DNA of 64,000 nucleotides, from positions 1,471,051-1,535,050 of the forward strand of contig NZ_LT629731.1 in assembly GCF_900104575.1 (NCBI RefSeq). Reading direction: 5' to 3'. The notes beneath the pieces were generated by a model, which saw nothing but the letters and a program-made list of their open reading frames with translations, was not told the origin of the DNA and did no database searches. Position numbers and translations under genes: made by a program. This document shows, piece by piece, positions 1 through 9,143 of this stretch (position 1 is the stretch's first letter; each line of letters opens with the position of its first letter). This DNA comes from Bacillus tuaregi. GTDB taxonomy: Bacteria > Bacillota > Bacilli > Bacillales > Cytobacillaceae.

Positions 1-663
1 TATGCCCAACTGAAAAGCTTTCTTGAAACGTTGAACATTCCCGTATTCTGGAATGGCGGTCAATTTCAATTGCTAACCAATCGCTTTCCATTACAGATGA
101 TGAAAAAAATCATTGAATTTCGCGGACGTGAGCATAGGATTCATATGGAAGGCTATCATTTTAAATGGAGAAGCTTCGTCAATCGCCGTTACGGCATTCG
201 CACAAACACAACAGATCTTTGCCCATACACGGCCATCATGGTCAAAGCGTTAAATGAAGCGGGGATTGTCACGCTATCTGGCTGTAATGGTCATAGCCAC
301 CACAGTCCAAACTTTAAACTATCAGGCATCTACCATGGCATCTGGTTCTCCCTCATCCAGCAGCAATATATGAAGGATCTATCCCTCCATTATCAGTGGA
401 AGGTCGAATATACTCGCGGAGCAACCCAATCAGCCATCCTTGCGAATAAACCATCGGATGAAAGATGGGAAATGAAAAAAGTGTTAGCCGATTGCTTTCA
501 AATGGCGAATGTCTTATTCACTCATGCAGGGGAGATTCGCGACTGGAAGGCACAGAGCTTTAAACGGAGTATGAAGCAGTTTGTTGAACCGTTGCGGGAG
601 AGCGGGGATGTCGCTGGGGTTTATGATTGGATGAGGGGTGTGGCTGGAGTCGGGAAGAGGTAG
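1..663 (+). CDS. Hypothetical protein, 5'-truncated by the window edge
   Basis: The reading frame is open from base 1, and the first possible start (TTG at 31) has no ribosome binding site, so the true start probably lies upstream of the window. At least 210 residues are visible. I do not recognise the family. A central stretch, LSGCNGHSHHSPNFKLSG, is rich in His, Gly and Asn and could bind metal, but no known catalytic motif is clear. No signal peptide or membrane segment is seen in the visible part. The gene ends about 100 bases before a NUDIX gene that has its own ribosome binding site. Confidence 0.6.
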   Translation, partial: YAQLKSFLETLNIPVFWNGGQFQLLTNRFPLQMMKKIIEFRGREHRIHMEGYHFKWRSFVNRRYGIRTNTTDLCPYTAIMVKALNEAGIVTLSGCNGHSHHSPNFKLSGIYHGIWFSLIQQQYMKDLSLHYQWKVEYTRGATQSAILANKPSDERWEMKKVLADCFQMANVLFTHAGEIRDWKAQSFKRSMKQFVEPLRESGDVAGVYDWMRGVAGVGKR

Positions 664-759
664 GGGGGAGGGATTTCATTTTGTAAATGGAGGTTATTTG
701 AGTTTTGAGATATAAAGCTATAATATGAATATAGTTTAATTTTTGTAATGGAGGACGTA

Positions 760-1161
760 ATGAAGAAAGAAATTTTTGTTGTAGGAGCAGTAATCATTGA
801 AAATGGGAAAATTTTATGTGCTCAAAGAGGCCCAGATAAGTCTTTGCCTCTTAAATGGGAGTTTCCTGGTGGGAAAATTGAGAAAGGGGAAACGCCACAA
901 GAAGCATTATTACGTGAAATTAAGGAAGAAATGCATTGTGAAATAGAGATAGGAGAACAAGTCGAGTATACAGTTTATGATTATGATTTTGGAGTTGTCC
1001 ATTTAACTACATTTATCTGTAAACTGATTGAAGGGGTACCTGTTCTAACTGAACACGCTTCTATAAAATGGATGTCGCCAAGTGAGCTAATAACATTAGA
1101 TTGGGCACCTGCAGATGTGCCAGCTATTGGAAAGTTAGCAGAGATGTCTTTCGTTGGTTAA
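760..1161 (+). CDS. NUDIX (MutT-like) nucleoside triphosphate pyrophosphohydrolase
   Basis: The protein has 133 residues. A NUDIX box lies at about residues 38-60 (GGKIEKGETPQEALLREIKE), with the catalytic RExxEE core intact. The glycine usually found after the EE pair is replaced (EEMHC). The family hydrolyses nucleoside diphosphates linked to another group, and the short MutT-like form with a KWEFPGGK lead-in typically acts on (d)NTPs such as oxidised dGTP. I chose the ATG at 760 because GGAGG at 750-754 lies just upstream; the in-frame ATG at 748 has no such site. A likely terminator separates it from the helicase-nuclease gene downstream, so co-transcription is uncertain. Confidence 0.85.
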   Translation: MKKEIFVVGAVIIENGKILCAQRGPDKSLPLKWEFPGGKIEKGETPQEALLREIKEEMHCEIEIGEQVEYTVYDYDFGVVHLTTFICKLIEGVPVLTEHASIKWMSPSELITLDWAPADVPAIGKLAEMSFVG

Positions 1162-1174
1162 TTTTTTAATAATC

Positions 1175-1214
1175 AGCTGTTCACTATATGTTTGTGGACG
1201 GCTTTTTTGTTTTT
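1175..1214 (+). terminator. Rho-independent terminator after the NUDIX gene
   Basis: An imperfect stem (AGCTGTTCA with TGGACGGCT, 1175-1203) is followed directly by a run of T. It suggests that the NUDIX gene and the helicase gene are mainly separate transcripts. Confidence 0.6.
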
Positions 1215-1283
1215 TCATATATTGAACTTTACGTAAAGTATCATTACAATTATAACTAATAAGTGGAAATGAATGGTGATTAT

Positions 1284-4175
1284 ATGGGAGAATTTATTCG
1301 TAATTTAGAAGAATCATTACGTAAAGGCTTTATTGATCATAAGCATTTAATTAATGGAAATTATAAACCAAAACTATTAGTAAATCATGCAAAAGAAAAT
1401 AAAACAGTTCTAACTCCGCTATTAGATGAACTGGAAAAATGTAAATCATTTATTTTTTCCGTTGCGTTTATAACGGAAGGTGGCCTAGCAACCCTTAAAT
1501 CACATTTTCTTGATCTGAAAAATAAAGGAATTAAAGGACGTATTTTAACATCGACATTTTTAAACTTCAATCAACCAAAAGTATTTAAAGAACTAATGAA
1601 GATTCAAAATGTTGAAGTTAGACTAACGGACTTAAAAGGGTTTCATTCAAAGGGATATATTTTTGAAAATGATAATTATTACTCATTAATTGTTGGGAGT
1701 TCTAATTTAACTGCACATGCACTAAAGGTAAACTATGAATGGAATGTAAAATTAACTTCACATGAAAACGGAGAAATCGTTCATCACTTTAAAAATCAAT
1801 TTGAAGATGTTTGGCGAGAATCTAAAGTTTTAACGGAGTCCTGGATATCCAACTATGAAAAAAATTATACTCAAGTAATTAGTCAGAAAGAAATGGACCA
1901 GGTAATTGAATTTCCTACTGAATATAGGACCAATTCAATAAAAGATTCAGTAAAAATTGTACCGAATAAAATGCAGAAAGCAGCATTACAAGAAATCCAA
2001 TCTTTAAGGAATACTGGGCACAAAAAAGGTTTAGTCATTTCTGCTACAGGAACGGGTAAAACATACTTATCTGCATTTGATGTAAGAAGTTATGCCCCTA
2101 AACGAATGCTTTTTATCGTACATCGTGAGCAAATATTACAAAAAGCTAAATCTGATTATAAAGAAGTACTTGGTGGAATTGAAGAAGAGTTTGGTATTCT
2201 ATCAGGTACGAACAAGCAAATGAAAGCTAAATATTTATTTGCAACAATCCAAACTATTTCTAAGGATGAAACTTTACAGGAATTTAAACGTGATGAATTT
2301 GATTATATACTAATTGATGAAGTGCATAAAGCCGGTGCACAATCCTATCAAAAAGTTATTGATTACTTCAAACCGAAATTTTTATTAGGCATGACAGCAA
2401 CCCCAGAACGAACAGACGATTTTAATATCTATGAATTGTTTAATTATAATATTGCTTACGAGATACGGCTTCAAGAAGCATTAGAAGAAGATATGCTGTG
2501 CCCATTTCATTATTTTGGGGTAACGGATATAGAATATAACGGGGAGACCATTGATGATGCGACTGTTTTATCAAAGCTTGTTGAGGAAGAACGTGTAAAC
2601 CATATTTTAGAAAAGATAGGGTACTATGGATTCTCCGGTGAAAGAGTAAAAGGGCTTATGTTCTGTAGCCGGAAAGAAGAAGCGAAAGAGTTATCAAAAG
2701 CATTAAATAAAAAGGGGCTTCAAACGGTTGCTTTAACGGGAGATGATTCTCAGGATGAAAGAATTAGATGTGTCAACCAGTTAGAAAACGGTAATCTTGA
2801 CTATATTTTAACTGTTGATATTTTTAATGAAGGTATTGATATTCCATGTATTAATCAAGTGGTAATGCTTAGACAGACGCAATCTAGTATTATTTTTATC
2901 CAGCAATTGGGAAGGGGATTGCGAAAGCATGATACGAAAGAATTTGTTACAATTATTGATTTTATAGGGAACTACAAAAATAACTATTTAATTCCAGTTG
3001 CCCTTTCAGGTGATAAATCTCAAAACAAAGATAATATCCGCCGTCAAACACAGGATACGAGCTATATCAAAGGAGTATCAACTGTTAACTTTGAAGAAGT
3101 GGCTAAAAAGCGAATATTTAAAGCGATCAATAGTAGTAATTTAACAGCAATGAAAGTTTTGAAAGAGGCGTATACCGAGCTGAAAAACCGAATTGGTCAA
3201 GTGCCATATTTATATGATTTTGTCTCAAATCATTCTATTGACCCAGTTGTTATTGCGGATAAGTATGCTAACTATTATCAATTTTTATTAAAAATGAAAG
3301 AGAATGTTCCTGCAACCTCAGAGTATGAAGACAAAGTATTAACGATGCTAACGCAAGAAATATTAAACGGTAAGCGAAAACATGAATTGATATTGTTGGA
3401 ACTGTTATTAGTTCGAACAGAAGTGGGTAATGAAGAATATATTAATTATTTAAGGGAAAACGAATGTCAGGTAGATGAGGCTACTTTAACCTCTGTTCAA
3501 CGTATATTTGATCTTTCATTTTTTACTCAAACTTATAAAACGAAATATGGAGACACGCCAATTATCGTTCATGAAGATCAAGTGATTCGTTTTAATGAGT
3601 CAATTACTTTAAGTCTACGTAATAATTACCTTTTTAAAAATATGATAAACGATGTTGTTCAAACTGCAAAAGTAAAGAATAGAAAGTACAAGTGTGACCA
3701 ACCACTTACACTGTATGAAAAATATACTAGAAAAGATGCATGCAGACTTTTAAAATGGAAAAATGATGAAAGTTCAACAATGTATGGTTACAAAACTAAA
3801 TATGGAACATGCCCGATATTTATTACCTATCATAAAAAAGATGAAGTCGAATCAAGTGTAGCCTATGGTGATGAGTTCTTAAGTCAAGATGTTCTTAAGT
3901 GGTATACTCGTAGTAATAGGACGTTGAACTCTGAAGAAGTTAAGAAAATTATTGATGCAAAAGAAAATAAAATTGATATCCATGTTTTTGTAAAAAAGGA
4001 TGATGATGAAGGAAGCGACTTTTACTATTTAGGGAAGGCAAATCCCAATCAACGTACTGTACAACAAGATCAAATGACTGATGGAAAGCCTGTTGTGCAT
4101 ATGAATATGGTGTTGGAGAATAGTATTGATAGTAAGCTTTATGATTATATTTTGAGTGGCATTAATGCAATTTAA
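1284..4175 (+). CDS. PLD-nuclease / SF2 helicase / DUF3427 fusion protein
   Basis: The protein has 963 residues. The N-terminal part (about 20-190) looks like a phospholipase D-type nuclease, with FHSKGYIF (about 120) and GSSNLT (about 139) matching one HxK...GS(S)N half-motif. An SF2 helicase core follows: Walker A SATGTGKT (about 253-260), DEVH box (about 344), MTATP, and motif VI QQLGRGLRKH (about 540-550). The C-terminal third fits the DUF3427 domain seen in such fusions (paired YGYKTKYGTCPIF and HVFVKKDDD...YYLGKA segments). These features suggest ATP-driven cleavage of nucleic acid, plausibly in defence or repair. The ATG at 1284 was chosen because a GGTGAT site lies six bases upstream; the GTG at 1263 has none. 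A terminator follows at 4190. Confidence 0.85.
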   Translation: MGEFIRNLEESLRKGFIDHKHLINGNYKPKLLVNHAKENKTVLTPLLDELEKCKSFIFSVAFITEGGLATLKSHFLDLKNKGIKGRILTSTFLNFNQPKVFKELMKIQNVEVRLTDLKGFHSKGYIFENDNYYSLIVGSSNLTAHALKVNYEWNVKLTSHENGEIVHHFKNQFEDVWRESKVLTESWISNYEKNYTQVISQKEMDQVIEFPTEYRTNSIKDSVKIVPNKMQKAALQEIQSLRNTGHKKGLVISATGTGKTYLSAFDVRSYAPKRMLFIVHREQILQKAKSDYKEVLGGIEEEFGILSGTNKQMKAKYLFATIQTISKDETLQEFKRDEFDYILIDEVHKAGAQSYQKVIDYFKPKFLLGMTATPERTDDFNIYELFNYNIAYEIRLQEALEEDMLCPFHYFGVTDIEYNGETIDDATVLSKLVEEERVNHILEKIGYYGFSGERVKGLMFCSRKEEAKELSKALNKKGLQTVALTGDDSQDERIRCVNQLENGNLDYILTVDIFNEGIDIPCINQVVMLRQTQSSIIFIQQLGRGLRKHDTKEFVTIIDFIGNYKNNYLIPVALSGDKSQNKDNIRRQTQDTSYIKGVSTVNFEEVAKKRIFKAINSSNLTAMKVLKEAYTELKNRIGQVPYLYDFVSNHSIDPVVIADKYANYYQFLLKMKENVPATSEYEDKVLTMLTQEILNGKRKHELILLELLLVRTEVGNEEYINYLRENECQVDEATLTSVQRIFDLSFFTQTYKTKYGDTPIIVHEDQVIRFNESITLSLRNNYLFKNMINDVVQTAKVKNRKYKCDQPLTLYEKYTRKDACRLLKWKNDESSTMYGYKTKYGTCPIFITYHKKDEVESSVAYGDEFLSQDVLKWYTRSNRTLNSEEVKKIIDAKENKIDIHVFVKKDDDEGSDFYYLGKANPNQRTVQQDQMTDGKPVVHMNMVLENSIDSKLYDYILSGINAI

Positions 4176-4189
4176 ATGATAAATAACTT

Positions 4190-4228
4190 TACCTTCTATT
4201 CTTTTATTGGATATGAAGGTTTTTTGAT
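4190..4228 (+). terminator. Rho-independent terminator after the helicase gene
   Basis: ACCTTC (4191-4196) pairs with GAAGGT (4215-4220), followed by TTTTTTG. It ends the helicase transcript. Confidence 0.65.
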
Positions 4229-4317
4229 TGTTTTTACTACTAACTAGGATTATAAGACAGCAAATGAAACTCCTTATTTGCAGTTATTTGTACTGCTGGA
4301 TGAAATGAACCTGGCAC

Positions 4318-4971
4318 GTGTGGAATATTACCAAGGAACAATGGTTCTCAGATTTAGACGAGAAGGTGCTGGTTGGATTAATATCCTCAACAGTGGATTA
4401 TCATACATTTATTCAAGACGGGTACTATCAGCTCCCTGTTCATGTGTTAAAGAAAGGTTGGCAGGACGCAAAGTATATTGCTTTATATGCTAAAAATGGT
4501 GTAGCGAAAAATCAAGGTGTATGGGAATATGGGAAGATTGTCGATGTTACCTTTGTGGAAGTGAATCAATTAGAGCAGGTGAGATTTCATGTGGATTACT
4601 GGAGGAATCTTCAACAGGTAATTACGCCTGTTCATTACGGGATTGCAAATTACGCATTAACTTCAATTAATATGCTAAAAGAAGCAAGGGAGTTGCCTGA
4701 GTTATTTTTGAAATCTCAGAATGAATTAGTGCTATGGAGAATGCTGCGGCGAGTATCGGACCAAATCAAAATAACTCTGAATGAGAATAATCTAGACGAA
4801 GCCACCTATGTTCATTCTTACTCTATTAAAAATATAAAAATCGAGTTAAATAAAGCAAAGCGTGAGATTGTTTTTAAAAAAGGGAACCAGGAAAAGGTTG
4901 TTTCAATAGAATGGTTAGAAAAACAGCCTTCTAAGGTATTTAGAATTGTATTAGAACTAGTGAATGATTGA
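4318..4971 (+). pseudogene. Hypothetical protein, probably the C-terminal remnant of a larger protein
   Basis: The frame is open from just after a TGA at 4306 and encodes about 217 residues from a GTG at 4318 that has no ribosome binding site. The sequence reads as a coherent soluble protein rich in aromatic and charged residues (for example the stretch around WEYGKIVDVTFVEV and VLWRMLRRVSDQIKI). It begins abruptly, without a usual start region, next to the terminator of the preceding gene. This suggests that the 5' part has been lost. I do not recognise the family with confidence. The position between defence-like genes fits an eroding accessory gene, but it could also be expressed from an unusual start. 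Confidence 0.5.
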
Positions 4972-4980
4972 TGGCTTATT

Positions 4981-5025
4981 AAAAAGGTGTCAGGTACCAT
5001 TTTTTTTGGATGGTGCCGCTTTTTC
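4981..5025. repeat. GGTGCC-type palindromic intergenic repeat, terminator-like
   Basis: The arms AGGTGTCAGGTACCAT and ATGGTGCCGCTTTTT flank a T-rich loop. It belongs to the dispersed palindrome family also found at 6431, 21496, 24154, 30089, 37873 and 46276. The remaining gap to 5243 is AT-rich and shows no other gene. Confidence 0.6.
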
Positions 5026-5243
5026 ATTGTTATTCTCGTTTTTCATGACGTTTAGCGTTCAACTCGCTACCAGAGTATCTATTCATACCTTAAAGTAAAT
5101 ACTTTTGAAGAATTCATTCATATCAAGATGCGCATAAATAAAGCGTGTCTTTTTTTAATTAGAATAAAATAAAAGGAATTGATGAAACGAAAGTATCATT
5201 TCGTTTCATTAGGTGGTAAGATATAAGAAAGGGGGGATTGATA

Positions 5244-5963
5244 ATGCAAATACAAGTTTCTAATGGAAATAACGCTGAGTTAATGCCAATTTTACTTAAA
5301 AGGGCCAATTATGAATCCGGGGGAGATCATATAAGTTTATTATCATTATTCGTGTTTGCGATACAATCAAAATATAAATGTTACTTAGTTGGCATTTCCC
5401 CTAGTGATAATACCGTATTTAAGTCGAAAAATGATATGGACACTATTTGTTTAGATGCTCTAAATAACGGACTCCAATCAACTGATGTAACTATTGAGAA
5501 TTTTGCTCAAGTAAAATATGCCTTAGACAAGTTTTTTTATGATATTACAGTTAAAGGAACGTTGATTTATACGTATCAAAAATCATATTTAATTTCGTCT
5601 TCAGAATTGGGGAAAAGCTTGGATATATCACGTGCGACAATTCATCGATATAAAGAATTAGGATTGGAATCAGTTGATGGTGTTGGTCATCATTCTTATC
5701 CTAAACATAATGAATTTTATTGGAAAGACGGGGTTTGGTCTTCGCGTATACAGGCTCTCTTCCAGAGTTTTAAAATTCGAAACCAGTCAAAAGAAGACTT
5801 GATTGTAGAAATTGAACATGAACTAAATCTATACAAAAAGCAATATGGTGGTACATTTGAAGAAGTATTTGGAAATGTGACAGATCCGTATCAGCTTGAT
5901 GAACCTGATGATTACTTTGATTGGAAAGAATTATCGGGGGATTTAAAAAAGCTTTATGAATAG
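5244..5963 (+). CDS. Hypothetical protein with HTH-like segment; first gene of a putative toxin-antitoxin pair
   Basis: The protein has 239 residues. A probable helix-turn-helix of MerR-like character lies near residues 118-140 (SELGKSLDISRATIHRYKEL). The C-terminus is acidic. I chose the ATG at 5244 because a GGGGGG-rich ribosome binding site lies about seven bases upstream. Its stop overlaps the start of the next gene by eight bases, so the two are translationally coupled. The next gene resembles TumE-type (DUF6516) toxins, so this gene may be the antitoxin or regulator. It is longer than the small antitoxins usually paired with TumE, and the assignment is an inference from context. Confidence 0.6.
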   Translation: MQIQVSNGNNAELMPILLKRANYESGGDHISLLSLFVFAIQSKYKCYLVGISPSDNTVFKSKNDMDTICLDALNNGLQSTDVTIENFAQVKYALDKFFYDITVKGTLIYTYQKSYLISSSELGKSLDISRATIHRYKELGLESVDGVGHHSYPKHNEFYWKDGVWSSRIQALFQSFKIRNQSKEDLIVEIEHELNLYKKQYGGTFEEVFGNVTDPYQLDEPDDYFDWKELSGDLKKLYE

Positions 5964-6426
5964 ACAACATCAACTGAATAGGATTAATTATATCACTGAG
6001 CTTATTGCATCTAACAAACAATTATTTAATACCTCTTTTATCCCGGAAATTAAAGCGCGAGGGATAAGTAAAGTTGTTGCTAAATTACCATTGCAATCTC
6101 ATGTTCAATACGGGGACACTATTTTGTACATTAATGAACTGTTGGATGAAGATGGCGCGATTAAAGAGTATCGATATGGATGGGAAATAGCGAATACACC
6201 AAGAAGACGATTAAGTAAACAAGCGAGACATATTTTTGCATTTGACAAGCAAGCCCATCCGGAACCACCCCATCAGGTTGATACAGATCCTTTTCATCAT
6301 CATCATGTTCCTGGGGACATGTCTAAAAGAAAATCAACTAATATTCAGAGTTTAGAGGATGTCTTATCTATTTTGAATGATTATATTGCAGCCAATCTTG
6401 AATATAATAGCAATCATTCCTTTTGA
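5956..6426 (+). CDS. TumE-like (DUF6516-type) putative toxin
   Basis: The protein has 156 residues. The middle and C-terminal parts fit the DUF6516/TumE pattern: an acidic strand with an aromatic-rich EYRYGWEI segment (about residue 72), then a His/Pro-rich stretch FDKQAHPEPPH and PFHHHHVPGD (about 95-120), then IQSLEDVLSIL near the end. In TumE systems the toxin is encoded next to an HTH antitoxin, and here the upstream gene carries an HTH-like segment and overlaps by eight bases. The match is by motif reading only. The 17-bp perfect palindrome just after the stop probably terminates the operon. Confidence 0.55.
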   Translation: MNRQHQLNRINYITELIASNKQLFNTSFIPEIKARGISKVVAKLPLQSHVQYGDTILYINELLDEDGAIKEYRYGWEIANTPRRRLSKQARHIFAFDKQAHPEPPHQVDTDPFHHHHVPGDMSKRKSTNIQSLEDVLSILNDYIAANLEYNSNHSF

Positions 6427-6430
6427 CTGT

Positions 6431-6479
6431 AAACAGGCACCTAGCACCATCCATTTGGATTCGTGCTAGGTGCCTGTTT
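6431..6479. terminator. 17-bp perfect inverted repeat (GGCACCTAGCAC type), terminator-like
   Basis: AAACAGGCACCTAGCAC (6431-6447) pairs perfectly with GTGCTAGGTGCCTGTTT (6463-6479). It lies directly after the putative toxin stop codon and belongs to the dispersed GGTGCC palindrome family. The flanking A and T runs would let it act as a bidirectional terminator. Confidence 0.7.
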
Positions 6480-6535
6480 CACTTTTGTAGTAGAACTCCT
6501 TTTTTGAAAAATGCATTTGTACCAAAAATCGCAAT

Positions 6536-6588
6536 TTCGTTCTGAATTCGTATCAATTCATTCCGGATTCATAGCAATTCAGAACGAA
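6536..6588. repeat. 13-bp inverted repeat in a gene-poor gap
   Basis: TTCGTTCTGAATT (6536-6548) and AATTCAGAACGAA (6576-6588) are exact inverted copies with a 27-base loop. The gap 6480-6938 also contains several degenerate copies of related words (GAATTCGTATC, CGGAATGAAATTC). An open frame at 6620-6895 has no ribosome binding site and low-complexity content, so I do not call it a gene. Confidence 0.5.
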
Positions 6589-6938
6589 TTGGCTCATTTC
6601 GGAATGAAATTCGCATTTTTTGAGAATTGTACATAGCTGTTCAGATTATATACATTTGAGATTGAAGGTGGAAAAAGAATCCCTGTATGGATGTCAACGA
6701 TTAATTTTTCCTTTTAATAAATTCGTATCAAAATTTCAATTTGCGCCGCAAATGATATGTTTTCAGGCTGAATTTATATCATTTGCCGCTCAAATTGATA
6801 TTTTTGTGGACCAATTTGAGGTTTTTGGAAAATGTACAATTGGCTTTTCATTTTATACATTGGAAGGGAAAGAGATAGGGAGTTTCCCTAAATAAGCTAA
6901 TATGACCAAAACAGCATGAATTTCTGGAGGCCTGACAC

Positions 6939-7916
6939 ATGTACAAACTAAACTTTGAAACTATCAAAAACTATCAATCTTTTTCTACAATCGAGGAAAT
7001 GGATCAAGCTGTTCGTGGGTTTTTATATAAATTCAAGTCTTCTTTATCAGATGGAGCGATGAAGGTATTGAAATATTTATGGAACTACTCAGTAAAGGTA
7101 GTTGGAGTGTCATTCTCAAAATATGATACGATGGCTGCAACTATCGGGCTAAGCCGTAGGACTGTGATTCGTGCAGTGAAAATGTTAGAGGAGCTCCTTT
7201 TTATCAAAAAAATCCCAACCTCACGAATGAACGGAAAGCAAGGGGTGAACCTATTTGTCATCCAGCCTTTTGCTGCGATTGATTCTTTATTGGCTAACGT
7301 GTCACCCCAGGATGTCACCCAACCTGTCACTCCTAATAAAGCAGAGAATAAACAAAGCTCACTCTGTGAGAATAAAAAACAAAACCGTATTTTCGAAAAC
7401 GAGGTTGATGTTGATAATACTGTTAGAGAAATGGAATTTGAATCAAGTACAGTTTGCGATTTTGCAGCAGCTGGTGAAAATAGTCCTGTTGAACAGAAGG
7501 CAGAATTGACTCCAGGTGAAGAGCAGCAACAAAATGGAAAATCAAGTGCAGCTGTTCAATCTCATGTTCAACTGGAATCGGTACAATGGCATCAATTTGA
7601 TCCAAGTTATTTACCGTCGTATGTAAATAAAGACTTTATAAAAGCAGCACAGCCGTTTTTTCATGCTGGTGACATTCATAAAATCTGGTCAAAGGTTCAT
7701 TTGGCATATAGAAAGGTGAAGCTAGAGGCACGTTTGGATGAGGTGATGGAAACCATTATTGCTGATTTTAAACAGACAGTTTTCTTGTATAAGACAGGGA
7801 AGATACATACTACATTTGAGGGGTATTTTTATAGTGTTATTTATCGAACACTGTGGCATTTGAAGGTGCAGGAAAATCACCAGCAGTGGTATGAGAATGT
7901 GATGAATCGTTATTAG
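6939..7916 (+). CDS. Helix-turn-helix (replication-initiator-like) protein
   Basis: The protein has 325 residues. Residues 35-110 form a winged-helix-like domain of the HTH_36 type (SDGAMKVLKYLWNYSVKVVG ... TIGLSRRTVIRAVKMLEEL), as found in plasmid- and phage-type replication or regulatory proteins of bacilli. A Gln/Glu/Ser-rich linker follows (about 125-210). The conserved-looking C-terminal helical region (HKIWSKVHLAYRKVKLEARL and onward) is shared by a common Bacillus cytosolic family of unknown role. The start ATG follows GGAGG at a good distance. Its presence in this island hints at former mobile-element content, but no replication origin or integrase is seen. Confidence 0.65.
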   Translation: MYKLNFETIKNYQSFSTIEEMDQAVRGFLYKFKSSLSDGAMKVLKYLWNYSVKVVGVSFSKYDTMAATIGLSRRTVIRAVKMLEELLFIKKIPTSRMNGKQGVNLFVIQPFAAIDSLLANVSPQDVTQPVTPNKAENKQSSLCENKKQNRIFENEVDVDNTVREMEFESSTVCDFAAAGENSPVEQKAELTPGEEQQQNGKSSAAVQSHVQLESVQWHQFDPSYLPSYVNKDFIKAAQPFFHAGDIHKIWSKVHLAYRKVKLEARLDEVMETIIADFKQTVFLYKTGKIHTTFEGYFYSVIYRTLWHLKVQENHQQWYENVMNRY

Positions 7917-8031
7917 TAATGTTTTGTTGCTAACAAAACACTGATTACATATAATTTTCCTTCAAACAACTTTGTTTTGCTATAATAAATAAATAAGATG
8001 AAAAAATATTATCTAGTTTGTTAGGTGAGCT

Positions 8032-9033
8032 ATGAGTTATAAACTGCAAATAGGTGAAATGAAAGTAGAGTATCTTACTGATAAAGAAATTTGGGGTCAT
8101 TTTAATTATATCTTTTCCGCTAAATCCAAAAACTCTACTACATATAAATTTGTTCTTATAAAATCACTAATTGAAAACCTTTACAATGTGAATGACAAGC
8201 TTGAGTTACAGTATGATGTCCTATTCTATAGCTTTTCGAAGATTTATTGGAATCTTGTCATTCATCATCGTTTAAATCAAATTAATATGATTGATAAAAA
8301 GTCGGAGGTTCAACGGATTTTATTAGATGTTCAATCAAAACATATGATCCCGGATTCCTTTGTATTTGATAAGCTTTCAGATGAACTGCAAATACAGATT
8401 GTTCATAAAGTTAAAAAGAAGTGTAAGTTGAATGTGATGGGAGCTATTTATGGTGATACAGACGGGACTATCTACGACTTTGATAACAAGAAAGAATATT
8501 TACGTTTTAGTCCTGCTTTTTATTCGTTCATGCAGCGGTTTCAACGAGTGTTGAAATATTTATCAAATTACCATTTAGCTTTATTTCTAGAAAAGTTTAA
8601 TGAGCAAGGGGATACAAGCAATCTTTTATTAAAGGTAGAGAATGTCTCGAAACGTGCCTCTTTAGACCCTTTTTATCAATTATTGGCTGCTTTTTATGAT
8701 GGAACATGCTTTTATTGTGGAAAGACGATTAAGAATAAGAATCAGGCGCATGTCGATCATTTTATTCCTTGGAGTTTCGTTCAATCAGATCAGCTATGGA
8801 ACTTAGTGATTGCCTGTTCTTCTTGTAACCTTTCCAAAAATGATAGGTTGGCAAATACTCACTACTTGGATAGTTTAATTGACCGTAATGAGATATTTCT
8901 TTCTTCATCTGAACTTATCATTAGAGTGGATATGAAGGTTTATAATAATAAAAAACTGAAAGAGCTATATACCTATTCTATAGATAATGGTTATACAGAT
9001 ATTTGGTCACCAAGGAAACGATTAGAGAGATAG
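8032..9033 (+). CDS. HNH endonuclease family protein
   Basis: The protein has 333 residues. A C-terminal HNH domain is clear: CFYCG (about residue 226), HVDHFIPWSF (about 240) and ACSSCNLSKND (about 262). It carries two CxxC zinc pairs and the DH/N catalytic residues. The N-terminal 220 residues are not recognised and probably set specificity or partner binding. The ribosome binding site TTAGGTGAG precedes the ATG. The HIT gene lies 110 bases downstream in the same direction. HNH proteins of this layout occur in restriction and defence loci, so a nuclease role is likely, but the target is unknown. Confidence 0.8.
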   Translation: MSYKLQIGEMKVEYLTDKEIWGHFNYIFSAKSKNSTTYKFVLIKSLIENLYNVNDKLELQYDVLFYSFSKIYWNLVIHHRLNQINMIDKKSEVQRILLDVQSKHMIPDSFVFDKLSDELQIQIVHKVKKKCKLNVMGAIYGDTDGTIYDFDNKKEYLRFSPAFYSFMQRFQRVLKYLSNYHLALFLEKFNEQGDTSNLLLKVENVSKRASLDPFYQLLAAFYDGTCFYCGKTIKNKNQAHVDHFIPWSFVQSDQLWNLVIACSSCNLSKNDRLANTHYLDSLIDRNEIFLSSSELIIRVDMKVYNNKKLKELYTYSIDNGYTDIWSPRKRLER

Positions 9034-9143
9034 AAAAGGCACAGAAAACAATATGCGAGAGTACGATTGAGTTTTGTAATCTCGTATCTAAAAACACTTT
9101 GAGCAAAAGAGAAACAGATAAAGAAAAGAGTGAGTTTTCTTAT

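Noticed and set aside
6620..6895. Open frame of 91 codons before the HTH gene
   Set aside because: It has no ribosome binding site and a skewed F/I/K-rich content, and it overlaps a region with degenerate repeats. I see no sign of a protein family.
9003..9143. Longer N-terminus of the HIT protein
   Set aside because: The extra 47 residues overlap the HNH gene and lack family similarity. The M(T)CVFC start is typical for HIT proteins.
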